64,000 bases of DNA from Flavobacterium chryseum (GCF_004362015.1 NZ_SNWW01000003.1:372001-436000), one strand, 5' to 3'; counted from the stretch's first letter, positions 9,834 through 19,150 are shown. Notes: generated from the sequence alone by a model not told the origin. Made by a program: numbers and translations.

Positions 9834-10654
9834 ATGAAACATAAAATTACAATTCCTGAACCGTGCCATGAAGACTGGGATAAAATGACGCCAAACGAAA
9901 ATGGAAGATTTTGTTTAAGCTGTTCTAAAACGGTTGTTGATTTCACTTCAATGTTACCTGAAGAAGTTCAGCATTTTTTTATTCAAAATCAAAACAAAAA
10001 AGTCTGCGGAAGGTTTAAAAATGAACAATTAGAAAGTTTAATTATTCAGATTCCAAGTCAGGTTTTATATACACAAACACAGTATCATAAAATGTTTTTG
10101 CTTGCTTTGTTTATTGCCATGGGAACGACATTGTTTAGTTGTGCAGATAAAGACGGGAACAAAAATAGAATTGATAAAATCGAGATTGTTAACAATACAA
10201 CTCAGAATCAAGATGAAAACGAGATTCATTCCTCATGTTATGGTCATCAGATCGAATCTAAAAAAGAAAAAATCTTAGCCTAGGGACTACAATGGGAGCA
10301 GTAATTCCTCCAAATTCTATGCAAGAAGGAACATTTAAGTATAATATTATATATAATTCAACTGATTTGGATGTTTTACCTGTTCCGGAAAACGGGATGA
10401 AAAAATTCTACGCTTTTTTTAGCAAAAATTATATTGTTCCAAAGGCACGAGAAGAATTTAGAGGAAGGTGTTTTATTATATTTGTTATCGAAAAAGACGG
10501 CAGTTTGAGTAATTTCAACATAGTTAAAAATTCGCCGAAAGAAATAGGGGAAGAAGCTATTAGAGTTTTAAAAACAAGTCCGAACTGGATTCCTGGAAAG
10601 TTAAAAGATCGTATTGTTCGTTCCTCTTACGTTTTACCAATTACAATTAAATAA
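9834..10654 (+). pseudogene. Cys-motif / TonB C-terminal domain protein, paralogue 2 (frameshifted)
   Basis: Second paralogue, broken into two frames. 9834-10283 encodes the Cys motif (PEPCHEDWDKM, GRFCLSCSKTVVDF) and membrane segment. 10292-10654 encodes the TonB-like tail (ending WIPGKLKDRIVRSSY). The frames differ by one base. Adding one A to the A6 run at 10267-10272 would join them into one protein aligned with paralogue 1. The tract is A6-G-A6 (10260-10272), so a sequencing error, a recent mutation or slippage-based phase variation are all possible. The last codon overlaps the ATG of the third paralogue (TAATG), so the three are probably co-transcribed. Confidence 0.75.
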
Positions 10655-11505
10655 TGGATAGAAAACATAAAATTACAATTCCTGAACCATGCCATGAAGA
10701 CTGGAACAAAATGACTCCAGATAAAAATGGTCGTTTCTGTTTGAGCTGTTCTAAAACGGTTGTTGATTTTACTTTAATGTTTTCAGATGAAATTAAGCAT
10801 TTTTTCACTCAAAACGAAAATAATAAGATTTGCGGAAGATTTAAGAAATCGCAATTAGATACGATTACAATTCAAATTCCAAATCGCGTTTTATATTCCC
10901 AAACGCGTTACAGTAAAATGTTTTTGCTTGCTTTGTTTGTTGCAATGGGAACAACTCTGTTTAGTTGTGCAGATAAAGAAGGAAATAAGAAAAAAATTGA
11001 CAAAGTTGAAATTGTAAAAGATACAGCATCAGTTGAAAATTTTACTAAGGGCAAGTCTCTAATTCGAGATTCAAATGTTCCACCTCCACCGCCAAAAGTT
11101 GATCAGGTTAAATTTGTGAAACCAGTATCTAAAAATTGTAGTAAACCTATTAATGATAAAGTAAAATCTTCAAGCCAAGGAGAAGAAGATAATTCGACAT
11201 TTGTAACGGGTGCAGTAATGCAGACAAATGCAGAATTTCCGGGTGGTATTGAACAATTCTATAATTTTTTTGGAAAAGAGTTTAAAAAACCTGAAGACAT
11301 TTATGCTTCAAATCTTAAAATTATAATTTCGTTTGCCGTAGAAAAAAACGGCTCAATGTCTTACTTGCAATCTGAGCCTGCTATTGACAAACAGTTAGAA
11401 GATGAAATTATTAGAGTTTTAAAATCATGCCCTAAGTGGGAGCCAGGACAATCAAACGGAAAAAAAATTAAGATGCAATATTCTCTTCCAATTGTATTGC
11501 AATAA
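10654..11505 (+). CDS. Cys-motif / TonB C-terminal domain protein, paralogue 3
   Basis: 283 aa, third tandem copy. It has the same N-terminal motif (PEPCHEDWNKM, GRFCLSCSKTVVDFT), the same membrane segment (KMFLLALFVAMGTTLFSC), a longer linker with a Pro run (VPPPPPKV) typical of TonB periplasmic spacers, then a clear TonB C-terminal domain (AEFPGGIEQFYNFF to KWEPGQSNGKKIKMQYSLP). The Pro-rich linker and the FPGG motif make this the most TonB-like of the three. No ExbB/ExbD genes are nearby. Partner receptor unknown. Confidence 0.78.
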   Translation: MDRKHKITIPEPCHEDWNKMTPDKNGRFCLSCSKTVVDFTLMFSDEIKHFFTQNENNKICGRFKKSQLDTITIQIPNRVLYSQTRYSKMFLLALFVAMGTTLFSCADKEGNKKKIDKVEIVKDTASVENFTKGKSLIRDSNVPPPPPKVDQVKFVKPVSKNCSKPINDKVKSSSQGEEDNSTFVTGAVMQTNAEFPGGIEQFYNFFGKEFKKPEDIYASNLKIIISFAVEKNGSMSYLQSEPAIDKQLEDEIIRVLKSCPKWEPGQSNGKKIKMQYSLPIVLQ

Positions 11506-11536
11506 TATCTCAGTAATAAAATTAAATTTAAAACCG

Positions 11537-11544
11537 TAAATTTG
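11537..11544 (+). promoter_or_regulatory. Candidate -7 element for dxs
   Basis: TAAATTTG matches the Bacteroidetes -7 consensus TAnnTTTG exactly and lies 15 bp before the dxs ATG. A well-spaced -33 TTG is not obvious. Confidence 0.5.
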
Positions 11545-11558
11545 CTTTTTACCTTACA

Positions 11559-13340
11559 ATGAAAAGCAATTTACTTTCCAGCATATTAAATCCTGCCGAT
11601 TTACGCTTACTTTCTGAAGGGCAACTGCCTCAAATTGCACAAGAATTACGTCAGTTTATCATTGATGTTGTTTCTGTGAAAGAAGGACATTTGGGTGCAA
11701 GTTTGGGCGTAATTGAGTTGACGATTGCTTTGCATTATGTTTTTAACACACCAGAAGATTTATTGGTTTGGGATGTTGGACATCAGGCTTACGGGCATAA
11801 AATCCTGACCGAAAGAAGAGAAAATTTCCATACGAACCGACAAATTGGTGGTCTTTCTGGTTTTCCTAAAAGAAGCGAGAGTATTTATGATACTTTTGGT
11901 GTTGGTCATTCTTCTACTTCTATTTCTGCCGCTCTCGGAATGGCTATTGCATCTAAACTAAAAGGTGATTTTAATAAACAACATATTGCAGTTATTGGCG
12001 ACGCTTCTATCGCATCAGGAATGGCTTTTGAAGGTTTAAATCATGCAGGAGTTACGGATGCAAATATTTTGGTGATTTTAAATGATAACGCTATCGGAAT
12101 TGATCCGAGTGTTGGGGCTTTAAAAAAATATTTAACCGCAGTTAAAAACGGAAAAAATCCCAAACAGAATAATATCATTAAATCTTTGAATTTCGATTAT
12201 TCAGGACCAATAGACGGTCATGATCTTCCAACGTTAATTAAAGAATTAAATCGATTAAAAAAGATAAAAGGACCTAAATTTCTTCATATTGTAACTACAA
12301 AAGGAAAAGGTTTACAGCAAGCAGAAGACAATCAGGTAAAATATCATGCGCCCGGAAAATTTGATGCTTCAACAGGCGAAATTCATTTAAAATCTGAAGA
12401 AAATCTACCTCCAAAATATCAGGATGTTTTTGGTTTAACCATTTTAGATTTGGCCAGAAAAAACGAAAAAATTATCGGAATCACTCCGGCAATGCCGTCA
12501 GGAAGTTCTTTAAAATTTATGATGGATGAAATTCCGGAACGTGCCTTTGATGTTGGTATTGCAGAACAACACGCCGTAACGCTTGCTGCCGGAATGACAA
12601 CTCAGGGAATGGTTGTGTATTGCAACATTTATTCGACTTTTTTACAGCGCGCTTACGATCAGGTTATTCATGATGTTGCGCTGCAAAATCTACCGGTTAT
12701 TTTTTGTTTAGACAGAGCAGGTTTGGTGGGCGAGGATGGCGCTACACATCATGGCGTTTTTGATATTGCGTATTTAAGATTGATTCCGAACATGATTATT
12801 TATGCGCCAATTAATGAAATTGCTTTGCAAAACATTTTATATACAGCTCAATTGGGCTTAAATCATCCTATTGCTATTCGATATCCGAGGGGCCGAGGTG
12901 TTTTTCCGAGTTGGGAAGTAGCAAATTTCGGACAATACGAAAATATTAAAATTGGAGAGGGAATTTGCTTAAAAAGCGGTACTCAAACTGCCGTTTTATC
13001 AACGGGAGCAATTGGTAATAATGTAATTTCTGCCATCAATGAATGCGGTAGTCCAAAAACAATTGCTCATTATGATTTTCCATTTATTAAACCACTAGAT
13101 AACAATTTATTACACTATATTTTTACAACTTTTAAAACCATTATCACCATCGAAGATGGTGTTGTAAATGGCGGTTTTGGAAGTTCAATTTTAGAATTTG
13201 CAGCTGCTAATAATTTCACTAATAAGGTAATAATTCTAGGTGTTCCAGACGTGTTTATTGAGCACGGAACTGTCTTAGAATTACAACAATTGTGTAAAAT
13301 TGACGTTAAAAGTTTAGTAAATCTTTTTTCTAACCATTGA
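11559..13340 (+). CDS. dxs: 1-deoxy-D-xylulose-5-phosphate synthase
   Basis: Thiamine-diphosphate enzyme that condenses pyruvate and glyceraldehyde 3-phosphate, the first step of the MEP isoprenoid pathway. 593 aa, slightly shorter than the usual 620. Visible motifs are GHSSTSISAALGMA, the ThDP/Mg site GDASIASGM through NDNAIGID, the catalytic Glu in DVGIAEQHAVTLAAG, and the C-terminal transketolase-like domain (EDGVVNGGFGS). The start ATG follows a good -7 element, and the gene stands alone after the TonB-like array. Confidence 0.96.
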   Translation: MKSNLLSSILNPADLRLLSEGQLPQIAQELRQFIIDVVSVKEGHLGASLGVIELTIALHYVFNTPEDLLVWDVGHQAYGHKILTERRENFHTNRQIGGLSGFPKRSESIYDTFGVGHSSTSISAALGMAIASKLKGDFNKQHIAVIGDASIASGMAFEGLNHAGVTDANILVILNDNAIGIDPSVGALKKYLTAVKNGKNPKQNNIIKSLNFDYSGPIDGHDLPTLIKELNRLKKIKGPKFLHIVTTKGKGLQQAEDNQVKYHAPGKFDASTGEIHLKSEENLPPKYQDVFGLTILDLARKNEKIIGITPAMPSGSSLKFMMDEIPERAFDVGIAEQHAVTLAAGMTTQGMVVYCNIYSTFLQRAYDQVIHDVALQNLPVIFCLDRAGLVGEDGATHHGVFDIAYLRLIPNMIIYAPINEIALQNILYTAQLGLNHPIAIRYPRGRGVFPSWEVANFGQYENIKIGEGICLKSGTQTAVLSTGAIGNNVISAINECGSPKTIAHYDFPFIKPLDNNLLHYIFTTFKTIITIEDGVVNGGFGSSILEFAAANNFTNKVIILGVPDVFIEHGTVLELQQLCKIDVKSLVNLFSNH

Positions 13341-13385
13341 AAATAATTATTTTGCGCAGTCAAAAAAAAATCAAAAGTTAACCTA

Positions 13386-14390
13386 ATGAAATTATTTCGA
13401 TTCCCTTTCTTATTTTTCCTCTTTATTTTTTCAATTTCGACATCGGCTCAAAGTATTATCCGGACTACTTTAGATCCCGGGCAATTACCTCCACCGCCTT
13501 CAAACTGGAGTAAGAAAAACCAACTTGGCTTTGACATTTCAGAAATTGCTTTTGTGAACTGGAGCGCCGGGGGAACAAGTTCTATTTCAGGTTTGTTTAA
13601 AGGAGAATTTGGAAGAACTTATATAAAAGGAAATCATAAATGGGCAAATGAACTTATTATAAAATATGGTTTAAATAAACAAGACGGTACTGAACTTAGA
13701 AAGACAGATGATGCGATTGCGCTGAACTCTACTTACGGATTCAGAAAAGATACGACCTCAAATTGGTATTATTCGGCTAAGTTTAACTTTAATACACAAT
13801 TCACAAACGGTTATAATTATCCAAATAAAGATATTGCGATCTCTAAACCATTTGCACCGGCATATATCTTTTTAGGAGCTGGAGCTGAGAACTCGAATAA
13901 GCAGAAAAACAGAACTTTCTATTTCTCTCCAGTTACGTTAAAAACAACTTTGGTTTTAGATCAATATTTGGCGAATCAGGGAGCTTTTGGTGTTAAAAAA
14001 GCGGTATATGTTACTGATCCTAATGATCCTGCAAATCAAATTTTAGTTCAGGAAGGACAAAAAGTAAAAGCGGAATTCGGTATTTTACTAACCGCATATA
14101 TGAAAAGTGAAATCTATAAAAATATTTTCTACGAAAACAGGTTAAGTTTATATACAGATTATTTAAACCGATTTGGAAACGTAGATGTTGATTATGATAC
14201 GCGTCTGGATCTGGTTGTAAATGCTTATGTAAAAGCAAATATTGGTATTCATTTAGTATATGATGATGACATTAAAACTAAAAAAGATGTTGTTGATCCA
14301 ATTACCGGAACAACATCTCAGGTTAACGACGGCCCAAGAGCGCAACTTAGGCAGGTTTTAGGTGTAGGTCTTGTATATGCTTTTCAATAG
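13386..14390 (+). CDS. DUF3078 domain outer-membrane protein
   Basis: 334 aa with a signal peptide (hydrophobic core 5-18, cleavage after STSAQ). The mature part has the DUF3078 pattern (NWSKKNQLGFDISEIAFVNW, then alternating aromatic beta strands) and ends in an aromatic residue pair (YAFQ) as in outer-membrane beta-barrels. Function in this family is not established. It follows dxs by 45 bp and may be co-transcribed; a strong bidirectional terminator follows it. Confidence 0.85.
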   Translation: MKLFRFPFLFFLFIFSISTSAQSIIRTTLDPGQLPPPPSNWSKKNQLGFDISEIAFVNWSAGGTSSISGLFKGEFGRTYIKGNHKWANELIIKYGLNKQDGTELRKTDDAIALNSTYGFRKDTTSNWYYSAKFNFNTQFTNGYNYPNKDIAISKPFAPAYIFLGAGAENSNKQKNRTFYFSPVTLKTTLVLDQYLANQGAFGVKKAVYVTDPNDPANQILVQEGQKVKAEFGILLTAYMKSEIYKNIFYENRLSLYTDYLNRFGNVDVDYDTRLDLVVNAYVKANIGIHLVYDDDIKTKKDVVDPITGTTSQVNDGPRAQLRQVLGVGLVYAFQ

Positions 14391-14415
14391 TTAAAAATCT
14401 TTCTTCTCTTTACAT

Positions 14416-14460
14416 AAAAAAATACGCCGTAAAACATATATTTTACGGCGTGTTTTTTTT
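14416..14460. terminator. Bidirectional intrinsic terminator between DUF3078 gene and dgt
   Basis: 11-bp perfect stem (ACGCCGTAAAA / TTTTACGGCGT, 14424-14451) with a 6-nt loop, and A and T tracts on the two sides. It serves the convergent genes. Confidence 0.93.
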
Positions 14461-14474
14461 AGCATAACCAGCAA

Positions 14475-15821
14475 TTAATTCTTTTTGCGACCCTGAATCA
14501 TTTCAAATAATTCTAACGCATTTCCGTCTGTTAAAAGTGAAACATAATGACAAATATGCAGCAAACGTTCGTATAAATTAGCTTTGTCTAAATGGTGTTT
14601 TTCCGGCAGCATTTTCAAAATTAAATGATCATAATTCGACGCTTTTCCTTCGTATTTATTATTGAAAGCAGTTATAAATTTATCCAGCAAAGTTTGAATA
14701 ATCTGATACCCTACAATTTCTTTCTCGATTACCTCGCGGCTCTGATAAATTTTTTCAATACTTAATTGAATAATATCATTCATTTGAGCTTTGTATTTGC
14801 TTTTATCTGTTAAAGCAAAAGGGAAATTTCCAGCTAAAATGGCTTCTTCGTTTTCAACAAAAACATCAACTGCATCATTAATTAAAGCTCCAATTGCCAA
14901 AGCACGCAAATAACTGATTCGGTCTTCTTTAGTTTCTAATAATTTATATTTTGCAACGCCAATATTATCTTTTACCAGTTTAATTAGATATTCAAGAGCA
15001 TAATCTTCAGAAACTAATCCGAGGTTTATTCCGTCTTCGAAGTCAATAATCGTGTAGCAAATGTCATCTGCAGCTTCAACCAAATAGGCCAAAGGATGCC
15101 TTTCAAAACCAATATCGTCGCCTTCTTTATTGGCGATCATTCCCATATCTTTTGCTACTTCTTCAAAAAATGCCTTATCCGTTTGAAAGAATCCGTATTT
15201 TTTATCGGCAATATTGTTTGTTGGTTTTTTAGGAAGACTTTCTTTTGGATATTTCATAAAAGCGCCTAAAGTAGCATATGAAATTCGGAGTCCGCCTTCA
15301 ATTCCAGGACGACTTGCCGTTAAAACCGAAAATCCGTTGGCGTTTCCTTCAAAATCAATTAAATCCTGCCATTGTTTGGCCTTCAACTGATCTTTATATT
15401 TTAATCCGTTTCCGATAGAAAAATATTCTCCAATAGCCTTTTCACCAGAATGTCCAAAAGGAGGATTTCCAATATCATGCGCCAAAGAAGCTGCTGCCAC
15501 AATTGCACCAAAATCGTTCATGTGGTAACCGTGAACTTGTTTTAAATGCGGATATTTTTCGATGATTTTCTTCCCAACCAAACGCCCTAAAGAACGTCCA
15601 ACAACCGAAACTTCTAAACTATGCGTAAGTCGTGTATGTACAAAATCTGTTTTAGAAAGCGGAATAACCTGTGTTTTATCCTGCAAAGACCTAAAAGCTG
15701 CCGAAAATATGATTCGGTCATAATCTACCTCAAAACCTAATCTCGTATCATCTTGTTCTACACGTAATCTTTTGCTTGTATCGCCTTGGCGTTTTAAAGA
15801 TAAAAGTTGTTCCCAGTTCAT
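14475..15821 (-). CDS. dgt: Deoxyguanosinetriphosphate triphosphohydrolase family protein
   Basis: HD-domain dNTP triphosphohydrolase that releases deoxynucleoside and tripolyphosphate; it controls dNTP pools and in some bacteria affects phage growth. 448 aa from the Met I prefer (MNWEQLL). The HD metal site is seen as H67 (THSLEV), H115-D116 (LAHDIGNPPFGHSGE) and a later Asp in LVEAADDICY. The open frame extends 14 residues upstream, but those codons come from a simple word-repeat leader (ATCTAAAATC), so they are unlikely to be real protein. Confidence 0.93.
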   Translation of the reverse strand: MNWEQLLSLKRQGDTSKRLRVEQDDTRLGFEVDYDRIIFSAAFRSLQDKTQVIPLSKTDFVHTRLTHSLEVSVVGRSLGRLVGKKIIEKYPHLKQVHGYHMNDFGAIVAAASLAHDIGNPPFGHSGEKAIGEYFSIGNGLKYKDQLKAKQWQDLIDFEGNANGFSVLTASRPGIEGGLRISYATLGAFMKYPKESLPKKPTNNIADKKYGFFQTDKAFFEEVAKDMGMIANKEGDDIGFERHPLAYLVEAADDICYTIIDFEDGINLGLVSEDYALEYLIKLVKDNIGVAKYKLLETKEDRISYLRALAIGALINDAVDVFVENEEAILAGNFPFALTDKSKYKAQMNDIIQLSIEKIYQSREVIEKEIVGYQIIQTLLDKFITAFNNKYEGKASNYDHLILKMLPEKHHLDKANLYERLLHICHYVSLLTDGNALELFEMIQGRKKN

Positions 15822-15863
15822 TTTTAATTTTAGATTTGTGATTTTAGATTTTAGATTGATCAT
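15822..15863 (-). repeat. Word-repeat leader of dgt
   Basis: On the gene strand the sequence just before the dgt ATG is a run of ATCTAAAATC-like words. The same kind of degenerate word repeat occurs before several other minus-strand genes in the window. Confidence 0.6.
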
Positions 15864-15905
15864 CTAAATGTCAAAAATACATTTTATTTTATGATTTTAT
15901 AATGA

Positions 15906-16367
15906 TTAAAATTCCAAAGCTGTGCTATGTTTAATTTCCCCCATTACAAAAATACTGTTCGTATTCCCGATGTTTTCAATTGTCGATAATTTATTCATTA
16001 CAAAATCCTGATAACTAGACATATCCTGAACCAGAATTTTAAGCATAAAATCATAATCGCCGGCAATATTATAACATTCTATGATTTCAGGAAGCGCTAC
16101 AATATCTTTCACGAAATTACTTCCGACATTTTTTGCATGTTCTTTTAGCCTAACATTACAAAAAACCGTCATACCTCGATTCATTTTTTTCTTGTCTAAT
16201 AACGCAACATATTTTGTGATGTAGCCGTCACGTTCCAGTCTTTTTATACGTTCATAAACGGGCGTAACGGTTAGGAATAATTTGCTTGCAAGGTCTTTTG
16301 TATTGATATTTGAATTTTCCTGAAGGTGTTTCAGGATCAATAAATCAGTTTTATCCAAATTTTCCAT
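15906..16367 (-). CDS. Lrp/AsnC family transcriptional regulator
   Basis: 153 aa from the MENLDKTD methionine. N-terminal winged helix (DKTDLLILKHLQENSNINTK to YERIKRLERDGYI) and C-terminal RAM/AsnC ligand-binding domain (PEIIECYNIAGDYDFMLKI). Such proteins sense amino acids and form octamers. It is divergent from metE with 157 bp between the start codons, and a palindrome lies at the metE promoter, so metE is the likely target and methionine a possible ligand (inference). The frame upstream of this Met (to 16466) is not family-like and would cover the regulatory region. Confidence 0.9.
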   Translation of the reverse strand: MENLDKTDLLILKHLQENSNINTKDLASKLFLTVTPVYERIKRLERDGYITKYVALLDKKKMNRGMTVFCNVRLKEHAKNVGSNFVKDIVALPEIIECYNIAGDYDFMLKILVQDMSSYQDFVMNKLSTIENIGNTNSIFVMGEIKHSTALEF

Positions 16368-16491
16368 AGTATTTTTTACGGCTAAAGGTTCATTAAAAAG
16401 ATATTCACAGTAATTAAATCTTTTAAATCTATATTTTAAAATACATTTTACTGAAATAAACCTCAAATATAAGTTATAAAATCTAATACAA

Positions 16492-16518
16492 TAAATTTGT
16501 TCAGTAAAAAATACTGAA
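16492..16518 (+). promoter_or_regulatory. metE -7 element overlapping a TTCAGTA palindrome (operator candidate)
   Basis: TAAATTTG (16492-16499) is an exact TAnnTTTG -7 element. It is followed by a perfect inverted repeat TTCAGTA-N5-TACTGAA (16500-16518) at the expected transcription start, 6 bp before the metE ATG. A further half-site (TTTACTGAAA) lies at about 16447-16456 on the regulator side. A protein bound here would block initiation. The divergent Lrp-family protein is the obvious candidate. Confidence 0.65.
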
Positions 16519-16524
16519 ACAGAA

Positions 16525-18846
16525 ATGAAAACAAATAATTTAGGTTATCCAAGAATTGGCAGCAACAGAGAATTAAAAAAAGCCAGCGAACTGTACTGGG
16601 CAGGTCAACTTTCCGTTGATGAACTTATTCAAACCGGCAAAGATATTCGCCGTAAAAACTGGAAATTACAAGCAGAAGCCGGAGTAGATTTGATTCCGTC
16701 TAATGATTTTTCTTTTTACGATCAGGTTCTTGATTTGACTTTGACTTTAGGGGCAATTCCGGCACGTTATCACGAATTTGCCAAAACAAATTCTTCGATC
16801 GATTTGTATTTTGCGATGGCAAGAGGCGCACAAAAAGACGGTCAGGATGTTGTTGCGATGGAAATGACAAAATGGTTTGACACCAATTACCATTATATTG
16901 TTCCTGAATTTACGAAAAACCAAAAATTTGAATTGTTTTCTGAAAAAATAATTTCTGAATTTAAAGAAGCCAATGCTTTAGGAATTGCCACAAAACCGGT
17001 TTTAATTGGCCCTATTTCGTATTTACTTTTAGGAAAAGAAAAGGAAGAAGGTTTTCACCGAATTGATCTTATTGATAAATTACTCCCGGTTTATTTTGAA
17101 ATTTTCGAAAAACTTTTAGACGAAAAGGTAGAATACATTCAGTTAGACGAACCGTTTTTAGCTTTAAATTTAACGGATAAAGAAAGAAATACTTTCACAG
17201 AAGTATATAACGAAATCAACATTCGGTATCCAAAAATTAAAATCATTTTAGCGAATTATTTTGATTGTTTTGGAGAAAATCTAGAAACGGCTTTGGCTTT
17301 ACCGGTTGATACTTTCCATTTAGATTTGGTACGTTGTCCGTCTCAATTAGATGATATTTTAGAATCGGCACAATTAAATCAAACTGCAAATCTTTCTCTG
17401 GGAGTTGTTGACGGAAGAAATATCTGGAAAAATGATTATAAAAAATCTTTAGAATTAATCAAAAAAGCAACTGATGCTTTAGGAGAAAACAGAGTTTTGG
17501 TTGCGCCGTCTTGTTCTTTAATTCACAGTCCGTGCGATTTAGATTTAGAAACAAATGATGAAACACTTACTCCGGAAATCAAACAATGGCTGGCTTTTGC
17601 TAAACAAAAAATCAACGAAATTGTTGTATTAAAACAATTAGCTTCGAACGAAACAATCGAGAAAAACTCTGTTGCTTTTGACAAAAATACTATTGCAAAT
17701 AACAATCGAAAAACCTCAACATTAATTCATAATAATGAAGTTAAAGCGCGTGTTGCCGCAATCACCGCTTCTGATGATAAGCGTAAAAGCGCATTTGCAA
17801 CCAGAAGAAAAAGTCAGATTGAAGCGTTAAATCTTCCTTTATTTCCAACCACAACCATTGGATCTTTTCCTCAAACTGCCGAAGTGAGAAGCTTGAGAGC
17901 AAAGTTCAAAAAAGGAGAATTAACCACTGAACAATACAACGATTTAATCGAAAAAGAAACCGAGGCTACAATTCGTTTTCAGGAAGAAACCGGAATCGAT
18001 GTTTTGGTTCACGGAGAATTTGAACGTAATGATATGGTCGAATATTTTGGTGAGCAATTATCAGGATTTACCTTCACCAAAAACGGTTGGGTTCAAAGCT
18101 ACGGAAGCCGTTGCGTGAAACCTCCGGTTATTTACGGCGATGTTTCCAGACCTAACCCAATGACGGTAAAATGGTCGAAATTTGCGCAGTCTTTGACTCC
18201 AAAATGGGTAAAAGGAATGCTTACCGGTCCTGTAACTATTCTACAATGGTCGTTTGTACGTAACGATCAGCCACGTTCTGAAACTTGTACGCAAATTGCT
18301 CTGGCAATTCGCGATGAAGTTGTAGATCTCGAAAAAGCAGGAATTAAAATTATTCAAATTGATGAGCCAGCGATTCGCGAAGGTCTGCCTTTGAGAAAAG
18401 AAGAATGGGCAAATTATTTAGACTGGGCTGTAAAAGCGTTTCGTATTTCTGCAAGTGACGTAAATGACGATACACAAATTCACACGCACATGTGTTATAG
18501 CGAGTTCAACGATATCATTCAGAATATTGCTGACATGGATGCCGATGTTATTACAATTGAATGTTCGCGCTCGCAAATGGAACTTCTAGATGCTTTTGCC
18601 AACTTTAAATATCCAAACGAAATTGGACCAGGCGTTTATGATATTCATTCGCCACGCGTGCCTTCGAGTGCTGAAATGGTTGGTTTATTAGAAAAAGCTT
18701 CGGCAGTTATTCCGGTAGATCAATTATGGGTAAATCCGGATTGTGGTTTAAAAACCCGCCATTGGGATGAAACTAAAAAAGCTTTAATCGAGATGGTAGC
18801 TGCTGCTCAGGAAATGAGAGCTGCGGTTGAAAATCCTGTTACTTAA
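16525..18846 (+). CDS. metE: Cobalamin-independent methionine synthase
   Basis: 5-methyltetrahydropteroyltriglutamate-homocysteine methyltransferase, 773 aa, full length. It has the two (beta-alpha)8 halves, starting NNLGYPRIGSNRELKKA, with the C-terminal half from about residue 440 (TTTIGSFPQT). Zinc ligands are visible: His and Cys in HTHMCYSEF, and Cys in NPDCGLKTRHW. It transfers methyl from methyl-THF to homocysteine without B12. The window also encodes a split MetH, so the organism has both routes. No cobalamin riboswitch fits in the short leader; control appears to be by the operator-like palindrome at the start site. Confidence 0.97.
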   Translation: MKTNNLGYPRIGSNRELKKASELYWAGQLSVDELIQTGKDIRRKNWKLQAEAGVDLIPSNDFSFYDQVLDLTLTLGAIPARYHEFAKTNSSIDLYFAMARGAQKDGQDVVAMEMTKWFDTNYHYIVPEFTKNQKFELFSEKIISEFKEANALGIATKPVLIGPISYLLLGKEKEEGFHRIDLIDKLLPVYFEIFEKLLDEKVEYIQLDEPFLALNLTDKERNTFTEVYNEINIRYPKIKIILANYFDCFGENLETALALPVDTFHLDLVRCPSQLDDILESAQLNQTANLSLGVVDGRNIWKNDYKKSLELIKKATDALGENRVLVAPSCSLIHSPCDLDLETNDETLTPEIKQWLAFAKQKINEIVVLKQLASNETIEKNSVAFDKNTIANNNRKTSTLIHNNEVKARVAAITASDDKRKSAFATRRKSQIEALNLPLFPTTTIGSFPQTAEVRSLRAKFKKGELTTEQYNDLIEKETEATIRFQEETGIDVLVHGEFERNDMVEYFGEQLSGFTFTKNGWVQSYGSRCVKPPVIYGDVSRPNPMTVKWSKFAQSLTPKWVKGMLTGPVTILQWSFVRNDQPRSETCTQIALAIRDEVVDLEKAGIKIIQIDEPAIREGLPLRKEEWANYLDWAVKAFRISASDVNDDTQIHTHMCYSEFNDIIQNIADMDADVITIECSRSQMELLDAFANFKYPNEIGPGVYDIHSPRVPSSAEMVGLLEKASAVIPVDQLWVNPDCGLKTRHWDETKKALIEMVAAAQEMRAAVENPVT

Positions 18847-18879
18847 TAGTTTTTATTTAAATATATTTTTGTTTTTTAT

Positions 18880-18951
18880 TGCCAGCAAAGTGAACCTGAA
18901 ATTAGTTATGATTTCATTTCGGTTTTACTTTTGCTGGCATTGTTTTTTTTT
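18880..18951 (+). terminator. Terminator after metE
   Basis: Long imperfect stem with arms TGCCAGCAAA (18880-18889) and TTTGCTGGCA (18930-18939), extended inward by further pairing, followed by a T8 tract. The 300-bp gap from 18847 to 19150 otherwise holds a repeat element and a second terminator. Confidence 0.85.
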
Positions 18952-18967
18952 GAAGCAGAATGTTTCG

Positions 18968-19086
18968 TTTTCAAAATACCTTCAGTCCCGCTATCCGCTA
19001 TATCTTTTCCTGGCTAAAGAAGCCAGAAAAAGGATACCGCTTCTATCGGGGCTAAACAATAACTTTTTATTTTCAAAATACTTCAG
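18968..19086 (-). repeat. Dispersed AGCCCCGAT-type repeat element flanked by direct repeats
   Basis: Read on the minus strand it has AGCCCCGAT (19053-19045), GGTATCC, a hairpin CTGGCTTC / AGCCAG, then AGATATAGCGG and AGCGGGA. The same ordered words occur at 32064-32121. The element lies between near-identical direct repeats TTTTCAAAATAC(C)TTCAG at 18968-18984 and 19070-19086. Confidence 0.65.
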
Positions 19087-19093
19087 GCAAAAA

Positions 19094-19127
19094 ACAAAAA
19101 AGCATCCGCCGCGGCGGATGCTTTTCT
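19094..19127 (-). terminator. Terminator of the small beta-barrel gene
   Basis: Perfect GC-rich palindrome GCATCCGCC / GGCGGATGC (19102-19121) with A/T tracts on both sides, downstream of the minus-strand gene at 19151. Confidence 0.9.
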
Positions 19128-19150
19128 GAAATTGAATATAGAATTTAAGA

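Noticed and set aside
16368..16524. Cobalamin riboswitch before metE
   Set aside because: The leader is only a few bases long after the predicted start; no B12-box seen.
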